NCBI GenBank assembly: GCA_038239345.1
Contig: JBBSEX010000001.1
Location: forward strand, 496,001-560,000
DNA: 64,000 nt
Direction: 5' to 3'
Source of the DNA: JBBSEX01 sp038239345
GTDB lineage: Bacteria; Acidobacteriota; Terriglobia; Bryobacterales; Bryobacteraceae
Within the stretch, counting starts at the first letter, position 1, and every line of letters begins with the position of its first letter. Both the position numbers and the translations under genes were made by a program. Under the pieces are notes generated by a model. The model made no database searches, was not told where the DNA came from, and saw only the letters and a list, made by a program, of their open reading frames with translations. This document shows, piece by piece, positions 34,220-42,448 of this stretch.

Positions 34220-36226
34220 CTACCAGATTTGACAGCGCTTCTCCGGCGGCGGGACCATTGCGTCGCCTTCCTTGCAGCCGAACGCCCTCTGAAATTCCGG
34301 CATATTCGATAGCGGTCCAATAACCCGGTATTTCGATACCGGGTGGGGATCGGTGTTCACCATCAGACGCTGCTGTTCCATGCGGATTTGATCGCCACGC
34401 GACTGGGCGAACGCCAGGAAAAATCTTTGATCCGCGGTGAACCCGTCAATCACGGGTGGCGCCGGCTTACCCTCCAGCGACTTATGATAGGCGGCGTAAG
34501 CGATCTTGACTCCACCCAGATCGCCGATGCTTTCACCCAGGACGAGCTTCCCGTTGTGATGAACTCCGGGCTCGATGAAGTAGGTATCGAACTGGTTGGA
34601 AACGCACTGCGCGTGTTCCGTGAAGCTCTTGCGATCTTCCGGAGTCCACCAGTTTTTCAAACGGCCTTGCGCGTCGTACTGCGATCCCTGATCGTCGAAT
34701 CCGTGGGAAATTTCATGACCGATGACGGCTCCGATAGCCCCATAATTCACCGCATCGTCGGCGGCGAGATTAAACATCGGCGGCTGTAGAATGCCCGCCG
34801 GAAAAACGATTTCATTCTTCGACGGATTGTAATAGGCGTTGGAAGTAGGGGGCGTCATGCCCCATTGTTTGCGGTTGACTGGCTTGCCAATTTCCTGCAA
34901 ACGCCGGTGCACCAGGAAGTGGCCACTATCCTGAACGTTGTGCCAATAGCTATCCTTTTGAATGCTTAGCCCGCTGTAGTCGATCCACACATCGGGATAG
35001 CCGACCATGGGGTTGAAAGTCCCCAACTTGGCCAGGGCTTTCTGTTTCGTTTCCGGCCCCATCCAACTCAATGTGGGAATATCGTCGCGTAATGCCGCCA
35101 GCAGATTTTTCACCAATTCCTGCATACGAGCTTTCGCTTCTGGCGGGAATGCTTTCTCGACATAGACCTTGCCCAGCGCCTCACCAAGAAGACGATCGGC
35201 CGATTCCGCGCACAGTTTCCAGCGAGGCTGTTGCTCCTTAGCCCCGTTCAGGAAAGCACCGTGAAAGGAGAATTGTTCTTCCACGAACGGCGTCGACAGT
35301 TCATTTGCATCCGATTCGGCTGCATGCCATTTCAGATAGATTTTCCAATCGTCGAGGGAAGTTTCGCGAATCTGGCGATCCACCTCTGCCAGGAACTTCG
35401 GTTCATTGACGTTGAATGGAATCGCGGCGGAGAGGCCGAGCTTAGCCAGATAAGGTTTCCAGGCGAAGGACGGCGTTAGCGCCTGTAATTCGTCGAGGCT
35501 CATCTTATGGTCGGTCGCGTATGGATCGCGCCGTTCCACGCGAGTGAGTTGCCGCTCGGCAAATTTCGTTTCCACGCGCAACACGGTTTTCGCCGCCGCA
35601 TCCGCTTGACCGCGATCCAATCCCGCCAATACCAAAATATTGGCGATATGTTTCAAGTACCGCTCGCGGGTCTCCTGCGACTTGTCATCGGTCTTGGTGT
35701 AATAATCGCGATCCGGCAATCCGAGGCCGAGCGAATAGACGCCAATAATGACATTGTTCGGGTTGCGTGAATCCTGCTCGGGAAAAACAGCGAAGGGCTG
35801 AGATTCCCCGGAGACGGCCCTATCGGCGAGCAACTTCTGCAGATCGCCGGCATTCTGAATCGCGTCGATCCTGGCTAATAGCGGTAGCAGCGGCTTGTTT
35901 CCCAGCGCATCGATGGACTTCGTGTCCATGCAGCTTGTGTAGAAATCGCCTATCTTTTGCTCATTGCTATTCGGCTTTACCCGGGGGTTAGCCGCCGCCG
36001 TTTGGAGGATATCTTTAAGAACGAATTTCGATTCATCGGCCGCCTTGAAGCGCTTGCTCCAACGGCTGAGTGAAGGCGGGATCGGGTTCTGGTCGTTCCA
36101 GGTTCCAGTGGCGTAGCGATAGAAGTCGTCGCATGGCTTGCAGGTTTTATCCAGGGCGTTGACATCGATGCCAACCGGACTTGCGGCATAGGCGGTAGCG
36201 GCAACGGCAATAAGGAGAAGTTTCAT
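34220..36226 (-). CDS. M13 family metallopeptidase (neprilysin/PepO-like)
   Basis: Secreted zinc oligopeptidase of 668 residues, close to the family's 670-700. A signal peptide (MKLLLIAVAATAYA) precedes the canonical opening CKPCDDFYRYATGTW. The substrate-binding NAYYNP is present, as are the zinc motif HEISH (VIGHEISHGFDDQG) and the third ligand in GESIGDLGGVKIAY. The C-terminal CQIW matches the usual CxxW. The ATG at 36226 is chosen for the signal peptide; GTG at 36238 is an alternative. It lies 26 bases downstream of the degenerate hybrid kinase gene and is probably in its transcript. Confidence 0.95.
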   Translation of the reverse strand: MKLLLIAVAATAYAASPVGIDVNALDKTCKPCDDFYRYATGTWNDQNPIPPSLSRWSKRFKAADESKFVLKDILQTAAANPRVKPNSNEQKIGDFYTSCMDTKSIDALGNKPLLPLLARIDAIQNAGDLQKLLADRAVSGESQPFAVFPEQDSRNPNNVIIGVYSLGLGLPDRDYYTKTDDKSQETRERYLKHIANILVLAGLDRGQADAAAKTVLRVETKFAERQLTRVERRDPYATDHKMSLDELQALTPSFAWKPYLAKLGLSAAIPFNVNEPKFLAEVDRQIRETSLDDWKIYLKWHAAESDANELSTPFVEEQFSFHGAFLNGAKEQQPRWKLCAESADRLLGEALGKVYVEKAFPPEAKARMQELVKNLLAALRDDIPTLSWMGPETKQKALAKLGTFNPMVGYPDVWIDYSGLSIQKDSYWHNVQDSGHFLVHRRLQEIGKPVNRKQWGMTPPTSNAYYNPSKNEIVFPAGILQPPMFNLAADDAVNYGAIGAVIGHEISHGFDDQGSQYDAQGRLKNWWTPEDRKSFTEHAQCVSNQFDTYFIEPGVHHNGKLVLGESIGDLGGVKIAYAAYHKSLEGKPAPPVIDGFTADQRFFLAFAQSRGDQIRMEQQRLMVNTDPHPVSKYRVIGPLSNMPEFQRAFGCKEGDAMVPPPEKRCQIW

Positions 36227-36252
36227 ACGAGATATCACTATATAACTGAAGC

Positions 36253-38646
36253 CTAGCGGCGCACTTCAGCGGTCTTACCTTCTTCAATCGACTTGAGAAT
36301 TCGCTCCAGATCGGGAACTTCGATCGGCCTGCTGAGCAGGTAACCTTCGCCATCCTGAAAAGCCCGGACCAGTTCGGGGTCGTAGCCATCGGTTATCAAA
36401 ACAAACGCGCCTACATTGGAGCGGACACGTTCAAAAAATTCTACCCAGTTCAAACCCGGCAGCTTGATGGAGCAAATGGTGGCATCGAAGCGCAGGCGCT
36501 GCACCAGATCGGCCGCTTCTTCGGCGGTATTCATGGGCACCACTCGATGACCGCGAGCGCTGAGAAGAGAGACGAGTTGTTTCTGAACCGACGCGTCCGG
36601 TTCCACTAAAAGTACAGTGAGGGCCCTGGCCCCGCGTGTGGCTTCGATACGGGATCCACTCTCGGAGGGCGTCTTGGAATCGGCGAGAGGAAGTTCCACC
36701 TCGAATCTGGAAGCCGCGTCCGACGGGCGCGCATAACGGATCTCACCGCCGTGGCTTTGGACGATGCCGCGGCATACTCCTAATCCGAGTGATCCCGCGT
36801 CGCCGTTGCGTCCCTCGGCAAACGGATCGAAGAAGGGGCTCTCGCCGCTGCGGCTGGCATAACTAATCTCAACCAGGACGCGTCTGGCAAGCAAGCTGCT
36901 ACAGACCGTGATCGTCTTGTCGGCGCTGTCGGCTACCGATTGTTCAGCATGAATCAGAAGGTTCAGGAACACCTGTTCCAGCTGGCCTTGCGCACCCAAA
37001 ACATATACCGGCACCTCAGCCAGATGATTCACCAACTCTAATTCAAGGGCTTGCCATTCGCGGGTGCGGAATTGCAGCAGACCCGCTACCAGACTATTGA
37101 CTTCAACTTTCTTCGCCGTGGAATCCTCGGCCTTGGCGAACGATACCAGACGATTCACAATCTCGGCGGCGCGTTGTGCCTCCGCCGCAAGCACGCGTAA
37201 ATCACGTTCCGGCAAACCTCCAGCGGCCCGAACGGCCAGCGCCGTCGATAGTTTGACGATGGACTTCAACGGCGCGCTCAATTCACTGGCCACGCCGGAA
37301 ATTAATTGGCCGGTAGCCGCCAGTTTTTCGCTGCGAAACAACTGCTCACGAATCGATTGCTGTTCCTGCAGCTTTAGCGATGTCGCCACTTGGTTGGCCA
37401 GATGCTGGGCGGCGGCTTGTTCTTCCTGATTGAAGTAACGTAAACTCTCGGCGTGATCGAGTTCCAGAACACCCACTAGTTCGGTCTGGGCGAACATCGG
37501 CACGAACATAACCGATCGCGGAAGATCGCCTTTGGCCGAAGCCTTAATCAACGGGCTGCGGCGCGTATCGGGCACATTCAAGAGCACGCGATTGCGGAAG
37601 CACACAGCGGCTCCGGTGGCGAGCCCTTCTTTCGGCAGATCGACGTTAATCGATACCGGCCGGGGATCGTTCGGTCCGGTTACCTGGTCGAGCGATTTCG
37701 TTCGCCGGTTATAAAGGTACAGACGAACGTCGGTGGCGTGAGCGACCTTGATTACCACGGTGGAAAGTTTATTCAGAATTTCCGCGGGCGACGATGCTGC
37801 GATAATCTCTTCACCCAAGCCGTTTAATGTGCGCAAGGTATTGCGCTGTTTGGCCATCCGTCGCTCTCGCAACCACCAAATCACCAGAACGAAGACGATG
37901 CCGCACAACGCGGTAAGCAATAGCAGCGGGGGGATCAGCCATCCGCGTTCCACCAGCGATACGGCGCTCGCATCGGCTATTAACAACTGGAACGAACGGT
38001 CGTAGGGCGGAATGGGGCTATATTGTGTAGCCAGTCCGGTAACTCGGATGCGATCGCCGATACGATAGTTGCCCAGTCCAGGACTCGATTGACGGCGGGC
38101 CTTGGGCAGATAAACATTGAGAGAACGGCTGCGATCGCCGATGTTAATCACTTCGCCGGCGCTGCTCTCGGAGACGGTGCTAACAACGCCCTCGGTTGTG
38201 ACCATCATGCCGAGATAGCGGAAGCTTGTCAGATCGGCTAGCTTAACTCTTCGTGGCGCAGGCGGCGGTTGGCTGGATAGCTTGTGGATCTCGGCGGGAA
38301 GCAACACGGGCAGCCCGGCGCGGCGCGAGACCGTGCCATGAACCTCCAGCCAATCACCGAGATTCAAACCTTGAAATTGATTCGCCGGACCAAACAAAAG
38401 CAATCCGTAATCTGCGTCGTCGCGCAGAGCGACATAGTAGGAATCAACCGCCCAGACCGGCGCGGAAGCAACCTGGCCCTTGATTAGAACTTCCTGTCCA
38501 TCGTAGGTGGGGGTGAAATCGTTACCGCTGCGTGAGCCCGCCTGCTGTAACGTGATCCGCGTTTGCGCCAATAGAGAAAGACATCCGGCTGGCGTTAGAA
38601 GCAGCGCCGCAGCGACTAGTTTTCGGAGTGTAACGTTTGCAGCCAT
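36253..38646 (-). CDS. Degenerate hybrid histidine kinase lacking all phosphorylation residues
   Basis: A 797-residue membrane protein. Signal peptide (1-27), two OB-like periplasmic modules (about 40-232), one transmembrane helix (236-258), a GAF-like domain (275-425), a histidine kinase core and a C-terminal receiver (675-790). The core is degenerate. The H-box reads VASELSAPL with Ser454 where His belongs. The N-box Asn is His566 (LNLLIHAEQ), and no DxGxG motif is seen, although GSLGLGVCRGIVQSHGG remains. In the receiver, Ser726 (ICSIKLPG) replaces the phospho-accepting Asp and Arg773 replaces the conserved Lys. It therefore should not autophosphorylate or accept phosphate. A ligand-sensing scaffold is a possible role. 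It overlaps the HAD gene by 31 bases. Confidence 0.85.
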   Translation of the reverse strand: MAANVTLRKLVAAALLLTPAGCLSLLAQTRITLQQAGSRSGNDFTPTYDGQEVLIKGQVASAPVWAVDSYYVALRDDADYGLLLFGPANQFQGLNLGDWLEVHGTVSRRAGLPVLLPAEIHKLSSQPPPAPRRVKLADLTSFRYLGMMVTTEGVVSTVSESSAGEVINIGDRSRSLNVYLPKARRQSSPGLGNYRIGDRIRVTGLATQYSPIPPYDRSFQLLIADASAVSLVERGWLIPPLLLLTALCGIVFVLVIWWLRERRMAKQRNTLRTLNGLGEEIIAASSPAEILNKLSTVVIKVAHATDVRLYLYNRRTKSLDQVTGPNDPRPVSINVDLPKEGLATGAAVCFRNRVLLNVPDTRRSPLIKASAKGDLPRSVMFVPMFAQTELVGVLELDHAESLRYFNQEEQAAAQHLANQVATSLKLQEQQSIREQLFRSEKLAATGQLISGVASELSAPLKSIVKLSTALAVRAAGGLPERDLRVLAAEAQRAAEIVNRLVSFAKAEDSTAKKVEVNSLVAGLLQFRTREWQALELELVNHLAEVPVYVLGAQGQLEQVFLNLLIHAEQSVADSADKTITVCSSLLARRVLVEISYASRSGESPFFDPFAEGRNGDAGSLGLGVCRGIVQSHGGEIRYARPSDAASRFEVELPLADSKTPSESGSRIEATRGARALTVLLVEPDASVQKQLVSLLSARGHRVVPMNTAEEAADLVQRLRFDATICSIKLPGLNWVEFFERVRSNVGAFVLITDGYDPELVRAFQDGEGYLLSRPIEVPDLERILKSIEEGKTAEVRR

Positions 38647-39308
38647 GGCTCCAACCTGAGGTCGCGGAAATCGCGAATCGACAGGTTCACATTCTCCAAC
38701 TGTGTGCTGGTAGTCTGAACTCCAACGACGCGGGCGCCGGCTGCGTTGCCAGCGGCAATCCCCGTGGGCGAGTCCTCAAAAACAATACAATTTCTCGGAT
38801 TTACATTTAGCTTTTCCGCAGCTAATAAATACACGTCGGGAAAAGGCTTGGGCCGCGCGACTTGCATTCCATCTACCACTGCTTGAAAATACGGCCGCAA
38901 CTCGGCTCCATCCAAAACGAAATCGACATTCGCGGGTTCGGCGTTCGTGCCAAGCGCCATCGGCGTCCCCTGGTGGTCTCGCAGAAATTGGATCACGCCG
39001 GGAACCAGCTGCCGTCGCAATTGCCCGCCTACCAATTCCCGGAACAGAGCTTCCTTCGCGGCCCCGTGGGCGAATACAACATCGCGGGGCAGACCTGCGC
39101 CCATGAAATCAATTACGATCTCGTCGTTCCGCCGGCCATGCATCCGCTCTTCGATGTCGCGGCAATCAATTCCCAGCCGTTCCATGTAGACCCGCCAAGC
39201 CTGGGTGTGGGCAGGCATAGAATCGACAATCACTCCATCTAAATCGAAGAGGAATGCTAGCCCTTCTTTTTCTGCATTCTGCGTCACTTGTTCGGGATGA
39301 TAGCACAC
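38616..39308 (-). CDS. HAD-superfamily hydrolase (beta-phosphoglucomutase/phosphatase-like)
   Basis: Cytosolic HAD subfamily IA enzyme of 230 residues. Motif I is FLFDLDGVIVDSMPAHT (nucleophile Asp and acid/base Asp), followed by a helical cap (GRRNDEIVIDFMG), motif II (ALGTNAEPAN), the lysine in RPKPFPDVYLLA and motif IV VFEDSPTGIAAGNAAG. These fit beta-phosphoglucomutase-like or sugar phosphatase enzymes; the substrate is not readable. The GTG at 39308 is the longest start; a second GTG seven codons in is possible. It overlaps the following kinase-like gene by 31 bases. Confidence 0.88.
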   Translation of the reverse strand: MCYHPEQVTQNAEKEGLAFLFDLDGVIVDSMPAHTQAWRVYMERLGIDCRDIEERMHGRRNDEIVIDFMGAGLPRDVVFAHGAAKEALFRELVGGQLRRQLVPGVIQFLRDHQGTPMALGTNAEPANVDFVLDGAELRPYFQAVVDGMQVARPKPFPDVYLLAAEKLNVNPRNCIVFEDSPTGIAAGNAAGARVVGVQTTSTQLENVNLSIRDFRDLRLEPWLQTLHSEN

Positions 39309-39341
39309 GATTGCACAATAAAAGAGTGTCCGCTACTCGCA

Positions 39342-40028
39342 TTAATCCCTGTCGCAGTACAGCGCATACTGACCGCCCAGGGGAACGTCACGGAGCGCCC
39401 TTTCCAGCTTGCGATATTTCCAGTAGAGCGTTTTCGGTAGATAAAGGAAATATTCCGTGGATATCACGGGCATTATTGCAGCGGCAGCTAATTTCCGAGC
39501 GCGCCCCGCGGTTAAAAGGTCCGCATCGTCATCCACCGGCGTGCGGCGGACGATCCACTGCGTAGCGGGATTAAAAGGGTTGTGTTCGATCATACAGAAG
39601 ATTCCCCCCGGCCGCAGTACGCGTTTGATCTCGGCGGTTAAGATCGGACGAATGGCGCGCTCCACGTGATGATAGACGCAAACGGCCGTCACCAGATCGA
39701 AAGCGGCGTCGGGATAGGGCAACTCGCGCGCGGACGTTTGCGGCGTCACATCCAGATCCCGGCAAACAGAAAGCATCGCCGCCGAGAAATCACAACCGGC
39801 TACGGGTCCGAAGGAATCTTTGCCCAGCCTCAGCAATTCGCCCTTCCCGCATCCGACGTCCAGCCAGGACATTTTCGTAGTGTCGCGATTACGGGCCTGA
39901 AAAAACTCTTGCAGCAGAATGAACTTACGCTGGTGGAAAAATTCCGAGCCTCCGGAAAATTTATCTCGCAGGGGATCTTTTAAAAGTTGCTCGTAGTCGC
40001 CGGCATATTTATCGAATTCCGGATTCAC
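39342..40028 (-). CDS. Class I SAM-dependent methyltransferase
   Basis: Methyltransferase of 228 residues with motif I WLDVGCGKGELL (about 55-66), motif II in LPYPDAAFDLVTAVCVYHHV and motif III LRPGGIFCMIEHNPFNP. This matches the Methyltransf_11/25 group that methylates small molecules or lipid intermediates. It overlaps the upstream glycosyltransferase gene by four bases (ATGA), which suggests that it modifies a glycan or polyprenyl-linked product of that enzyme. No transmembrane segment is seen. Confidence 0.87.
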   Translation of the reverse strand: MNPEFDKYAGDYEQLLKDPLRDKFSGGSEFFHQRKFILLQEFFQARNRDTTKMSWLDVGCGKGELLRLGKDSFGPVAGCDFSAAMLSVCRDLDVTPQTSARELPYPDAAFDLVTAVCVYHHVERAIRPILTAEIKRVLRPGGIFCMIEHNPFNPATQWIVRRTPVDDDADLLTAGRARKLAAAAIMPVISTEYFLYLPKTLYWKYRKLERALRDVPLGGQYALYCDRD

Positions 40029-41032
40029 CGCTTCACCTGGTTGGACAGTTCTTCTATTCCGGCGCGGCGGGCCAACACGACGGCCCGGTGGATCGGTTCC
40101 GGAGGACTATCGACGTTGACCAGGTTCGACAAAACATATAAGGGACGGCCTTTCGCCTCTTCATAGATTCTGGCGATGTAATCCCCGATCAGTCCAAGAG
40201 CGAGCAACGTAACACCCGAGAAAAGGCACTGCAGAATGACGATCGACGTCCACCCAGGGACGACGGCTTTCAGAATAATAGCCGCGTAGAGAGCGCCCAG
40301 AAAATAAACGAAGCCAGCGATGCTCAGGCAAACCCCTAAACCGACGCTCAACCGCAGGGGAAGCGCCGAGAAAGAGGAAATAGCGGTCCAGGCGAAGCGC
40401 ATCATTTTCCACAAGGGATATTTGGTTTCACCGGCGACGCGCGGCTGGCGGTCAAACGGCACGATGGCTTCTTTCAGTCCAAGCCAGGCCACGAGTCCGC
40501 GCATGAAGCGGTGCTGCTCGCGGAATCCACGAATGGCTTGCAGGGCGGGCTTGCTAAACAAGCGGAAATCGCCGACCTCGGGTACCAGACGCTTGTCCAC
40601 CATGGTGCGCATCGTCCAATAGAATGCCGCAGCGCTGATCCGCTTAAAGGCCGAGTCGGTATCGCGATGCCGGCGTTGCGCAGAGACGACGTCGAAGCCT
40701 GCGCGATAGAGGCGGACCATTTCAAATAGCACTTCCGGTGGATCTTGTAAGTCAGCATCCATCACGGCCACGGCATCGCCCGCCGCGAAGTCCATGCCCG
40801 CCGTGATAGCTGCTTGATGTCCGAAATTCCGGCTGAACCCTAAAACCTTGATCCGCTGATCGGCCTGGGCCGCGGACATCAGAAGGTCGCGCGAGTTATC
40901 TTTGCTGCCGTCATCCACTAGCACAAGTTCGTGATCGCAATCCAGGCGCAACAATACGGATTTGATTTCACGCAGCAGGAGGGGGATCGCTTCTTCTTCG
41001 TTGTAAATCGGGATAACGACGGAGAGAAGCAT
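40025..41032 (-). CDS. Family 2 glycosyltransferase (GtrB/DPM1-like) with two membrane helices
   Basis: Polyprenyl-phosphate glycosyltransferase-like enzyme of 335 residues. The GT-A domain shows VVIPIYNEEEAIPLLL (4-19), VLVDDGSKDNSRDLL and VAVMDADLQDPPEVL with the metal-binding DAD. Two transmembrane helices follow at about 233-260 and 270-295, then a short cytoplasmic tail. Enzymes with this layout transfer a sugar to undecaprenyl phosphate for cell-envelope glycans. The start codon is the ATG at 41030-41032. It is coupled to the methyltransferase gene. Confidence 0.92.
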   Translation of the reverse strand: MLLSVVIPIYNEEEAIPLLLREIKSVLLRLDCDHELVLVDDGSKDNSRDLLMSAAQADQRIKVLGFSRNFGHQAAITAGMDFAAGDAVAVMDADLQDPPEVLFEMVRLYRAGFDVVSAQRRHRDTDSAFKRISAAAFYWTMRTMVDKRLVPEVGDFRLFSKPALQAIRGFREQHRFMRGLVAWLGLKEAIVPFDRQPRVAGETKYPLWKMMRFAWTAISSFSALPLRLSVGLGVCLSIAGFVYFLGALYAAIILKAVVPGWTSIVILQCLFSGVTLLALGLIGDYIARIYEEAKGRPLYVLSNLVNVDSPPEPIHRAVVLARRAGIEELSNQVKR

Positions 41033-41075
41033 AGTCTCCCGTCATCGTCCCACGAAAACTCCTGTCGAGGGGAAG

Positions 41076-42440
41076 TTAGCTGACGCTTTCCATCAGGCCG
41101 AAGAAACCCTCGGTGAGGGTGGGATGAATATAGATGGCGCCCCGCAGAAGCGTGTAGGGCTGTTTGGCAAGCATCATGGCGTGGAGCGTCTGCACGAGTT
41201 CCCCGCCCTCGGTTCCAAGAATCGAGGCGCCTAGAATCTGGTCGTTCTTCGCGTTGACGATCAACTTCATCAGCCCGGCTGTCTCATCCCGCTCGATCGC
41301 CCGAGCTACGTTCGCCATCGGCATTCGCCCGATTTTCAACTCGTAACCCTTGGCCCGCGCCTCCTTCTCCGACAGCCCGACACAGCCCAGTTGCGGATCG
41401 GTAAAAACGGCATAGGGCACTATCCGTTCGGCGGTACTCAGATTCTTGCCTTCGATGAGATTCGCGTATAGAATTTGAAAATCGCTGTACGAGATGTGGG
41501 TGAAGGCAGGACCGCCGTTGACGTCGCCGAGCGCCCAAATGCCTGGCACATTGGTCTCCAGACGGTGGTTCACCCGCACGTATCCACGTTTATCGAGAGC
41601 GACTCCGGACTTTTCAATCTCGAGCTTGTCGGTATTCGGAGTCCGCCCCGCGGCCAACAGCAGATGCGACCCGGATAGCGTTTGCGTGTTTCCGTCCTGT
41701 TCGACCGCGAGCAAAACACCGCTCTTATGTTTTTCCGCTGTAGCGACTTTCGCGTTCAACAGAAAGCGAATCCCTTCGGCTTCGAGCGCCTTGCGCAGCG
41801 CTATCGCGATCTCTTCATCTTCGCGGGGTACAATCTGCGAGCCTCGCTGGATGATAGTTACCTCGCTGCCAAAGCGGCGGAACATCTGACCGAACTCGAG
41901 CCCGATATAGCCGCCGCCAATCACTATCAAGCGATCCGGGACTGAAGGCAATTCGAGCATCGAGACGTTCGTCAGATATTCGATCGAGTCGAGGCCAGGT
42001 ATATGGGGGATCGTTGGCCGCCCCCCGGTATCAATGAAGATCCATTCGCTTTCGAGCTCATGCGCGCCGACAGACAGCTGGTGCGATCCGCTGAACCGGG
42101 CGTGTTCGCGATAGAGTGTCAGAGTCTTACGCTTTTCGACGTGCTTTTCCTGCGCGGCACGCATAGCTCCGACGACTTTGTTCTTTCGCGCCAAGACAGC
42201 CGGAAGATCGACGCTAACGTTGCTGGCCCGCACGCCCCATTGCGCAGCATGACGAGCATAGTGGGCCACCTGCGCGCTGGCAACCATCGTCTTGGTAGGA
42301 GTGCAACCGGTGTTAATACAGGTGCCGCCAAGATACTCTTCTTCGATGAGCGCTACTCTTTTACCCAGATCCGCCAATCGATGGGCCAGCGGATTGCCGC
42401 CTTGGCCGGAACCGATCACTATCGCGTCGTACTTGATCAT
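41076..42440 (-). CDS. FAD-dependent pyridine nucleotide-disulfide oxidoreductase (mercuric reductase-like)
   Basis: Flavoprotein of 454 residues with IVIGSGQGGNPLAHRLADLG for FAD, the redox-active pair in GGTCINTGCTPTKTM (about 38-52), a second dinucleotide motif IVIGGGYIGLEFGQMF and a C-terminal dimerisation domain ending YIHPTLTEGFFGLM. It resembles the mercuric reductase/lipoamide dehydrogenase group. It lacks the N-terminal heavy-metal domain and the C-terminal vicinal cysteines of true MerA, so Hg(II) reduction is not supported. It follows the molybdenum hydroxylase gene by eight bases and is probably cotranscribed, perhaps as redox protection. Confidence 0.88.
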   Translation of the reverse strand: MIKYDAIVIGSGQGGNPLAHRLADLGKRVALIEEEYLGGTCINTGCTPTKTMVASAQVAHYARHAAQWGVRASNVSVDLPAVLARKNKVVGAMRAAQEKHVEKRKTLTLYREHARFSGSHQLSVGAHELESEWIFIDTGGRPTIPHIPGLDSIEYLTNVSMLELPSVPDRLIVIGGGYIGLEFGQMFRRFGSEVTIIQRGSQIVPREDEEIAIALRKALEAEGIRFLLNAKVATAEKHKSGVLLAVEQDGNTQTLSGSHLLLAAGRTPNTDKLEIEKSGVALDKRGYVRVNHRLETNVPGIWALGDVNGGPAFTHISYSDFQILYANLIEGKNLSTAERIVPYAVFTDPQLGCVGLSEKEARAKGYELKIGRMPMANVARAIERDETAGLMKLIVNAKNDQILGASILGTEGGELVQTLHAMMLAKQPYTLLRGAIYIHPTLTEGFFGLMESVS

Positions 42441-42448
42441 CTGTGTTT

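Noticed and set aside
41076..42440. Annotation as a true mercuric reductase
   Set aside because: No N-terminal heavy-metal domain, no C-terminal vicinal cysteines and no mer genes nearby. Only the general flavoprotein disulfide reductase fold is supported.
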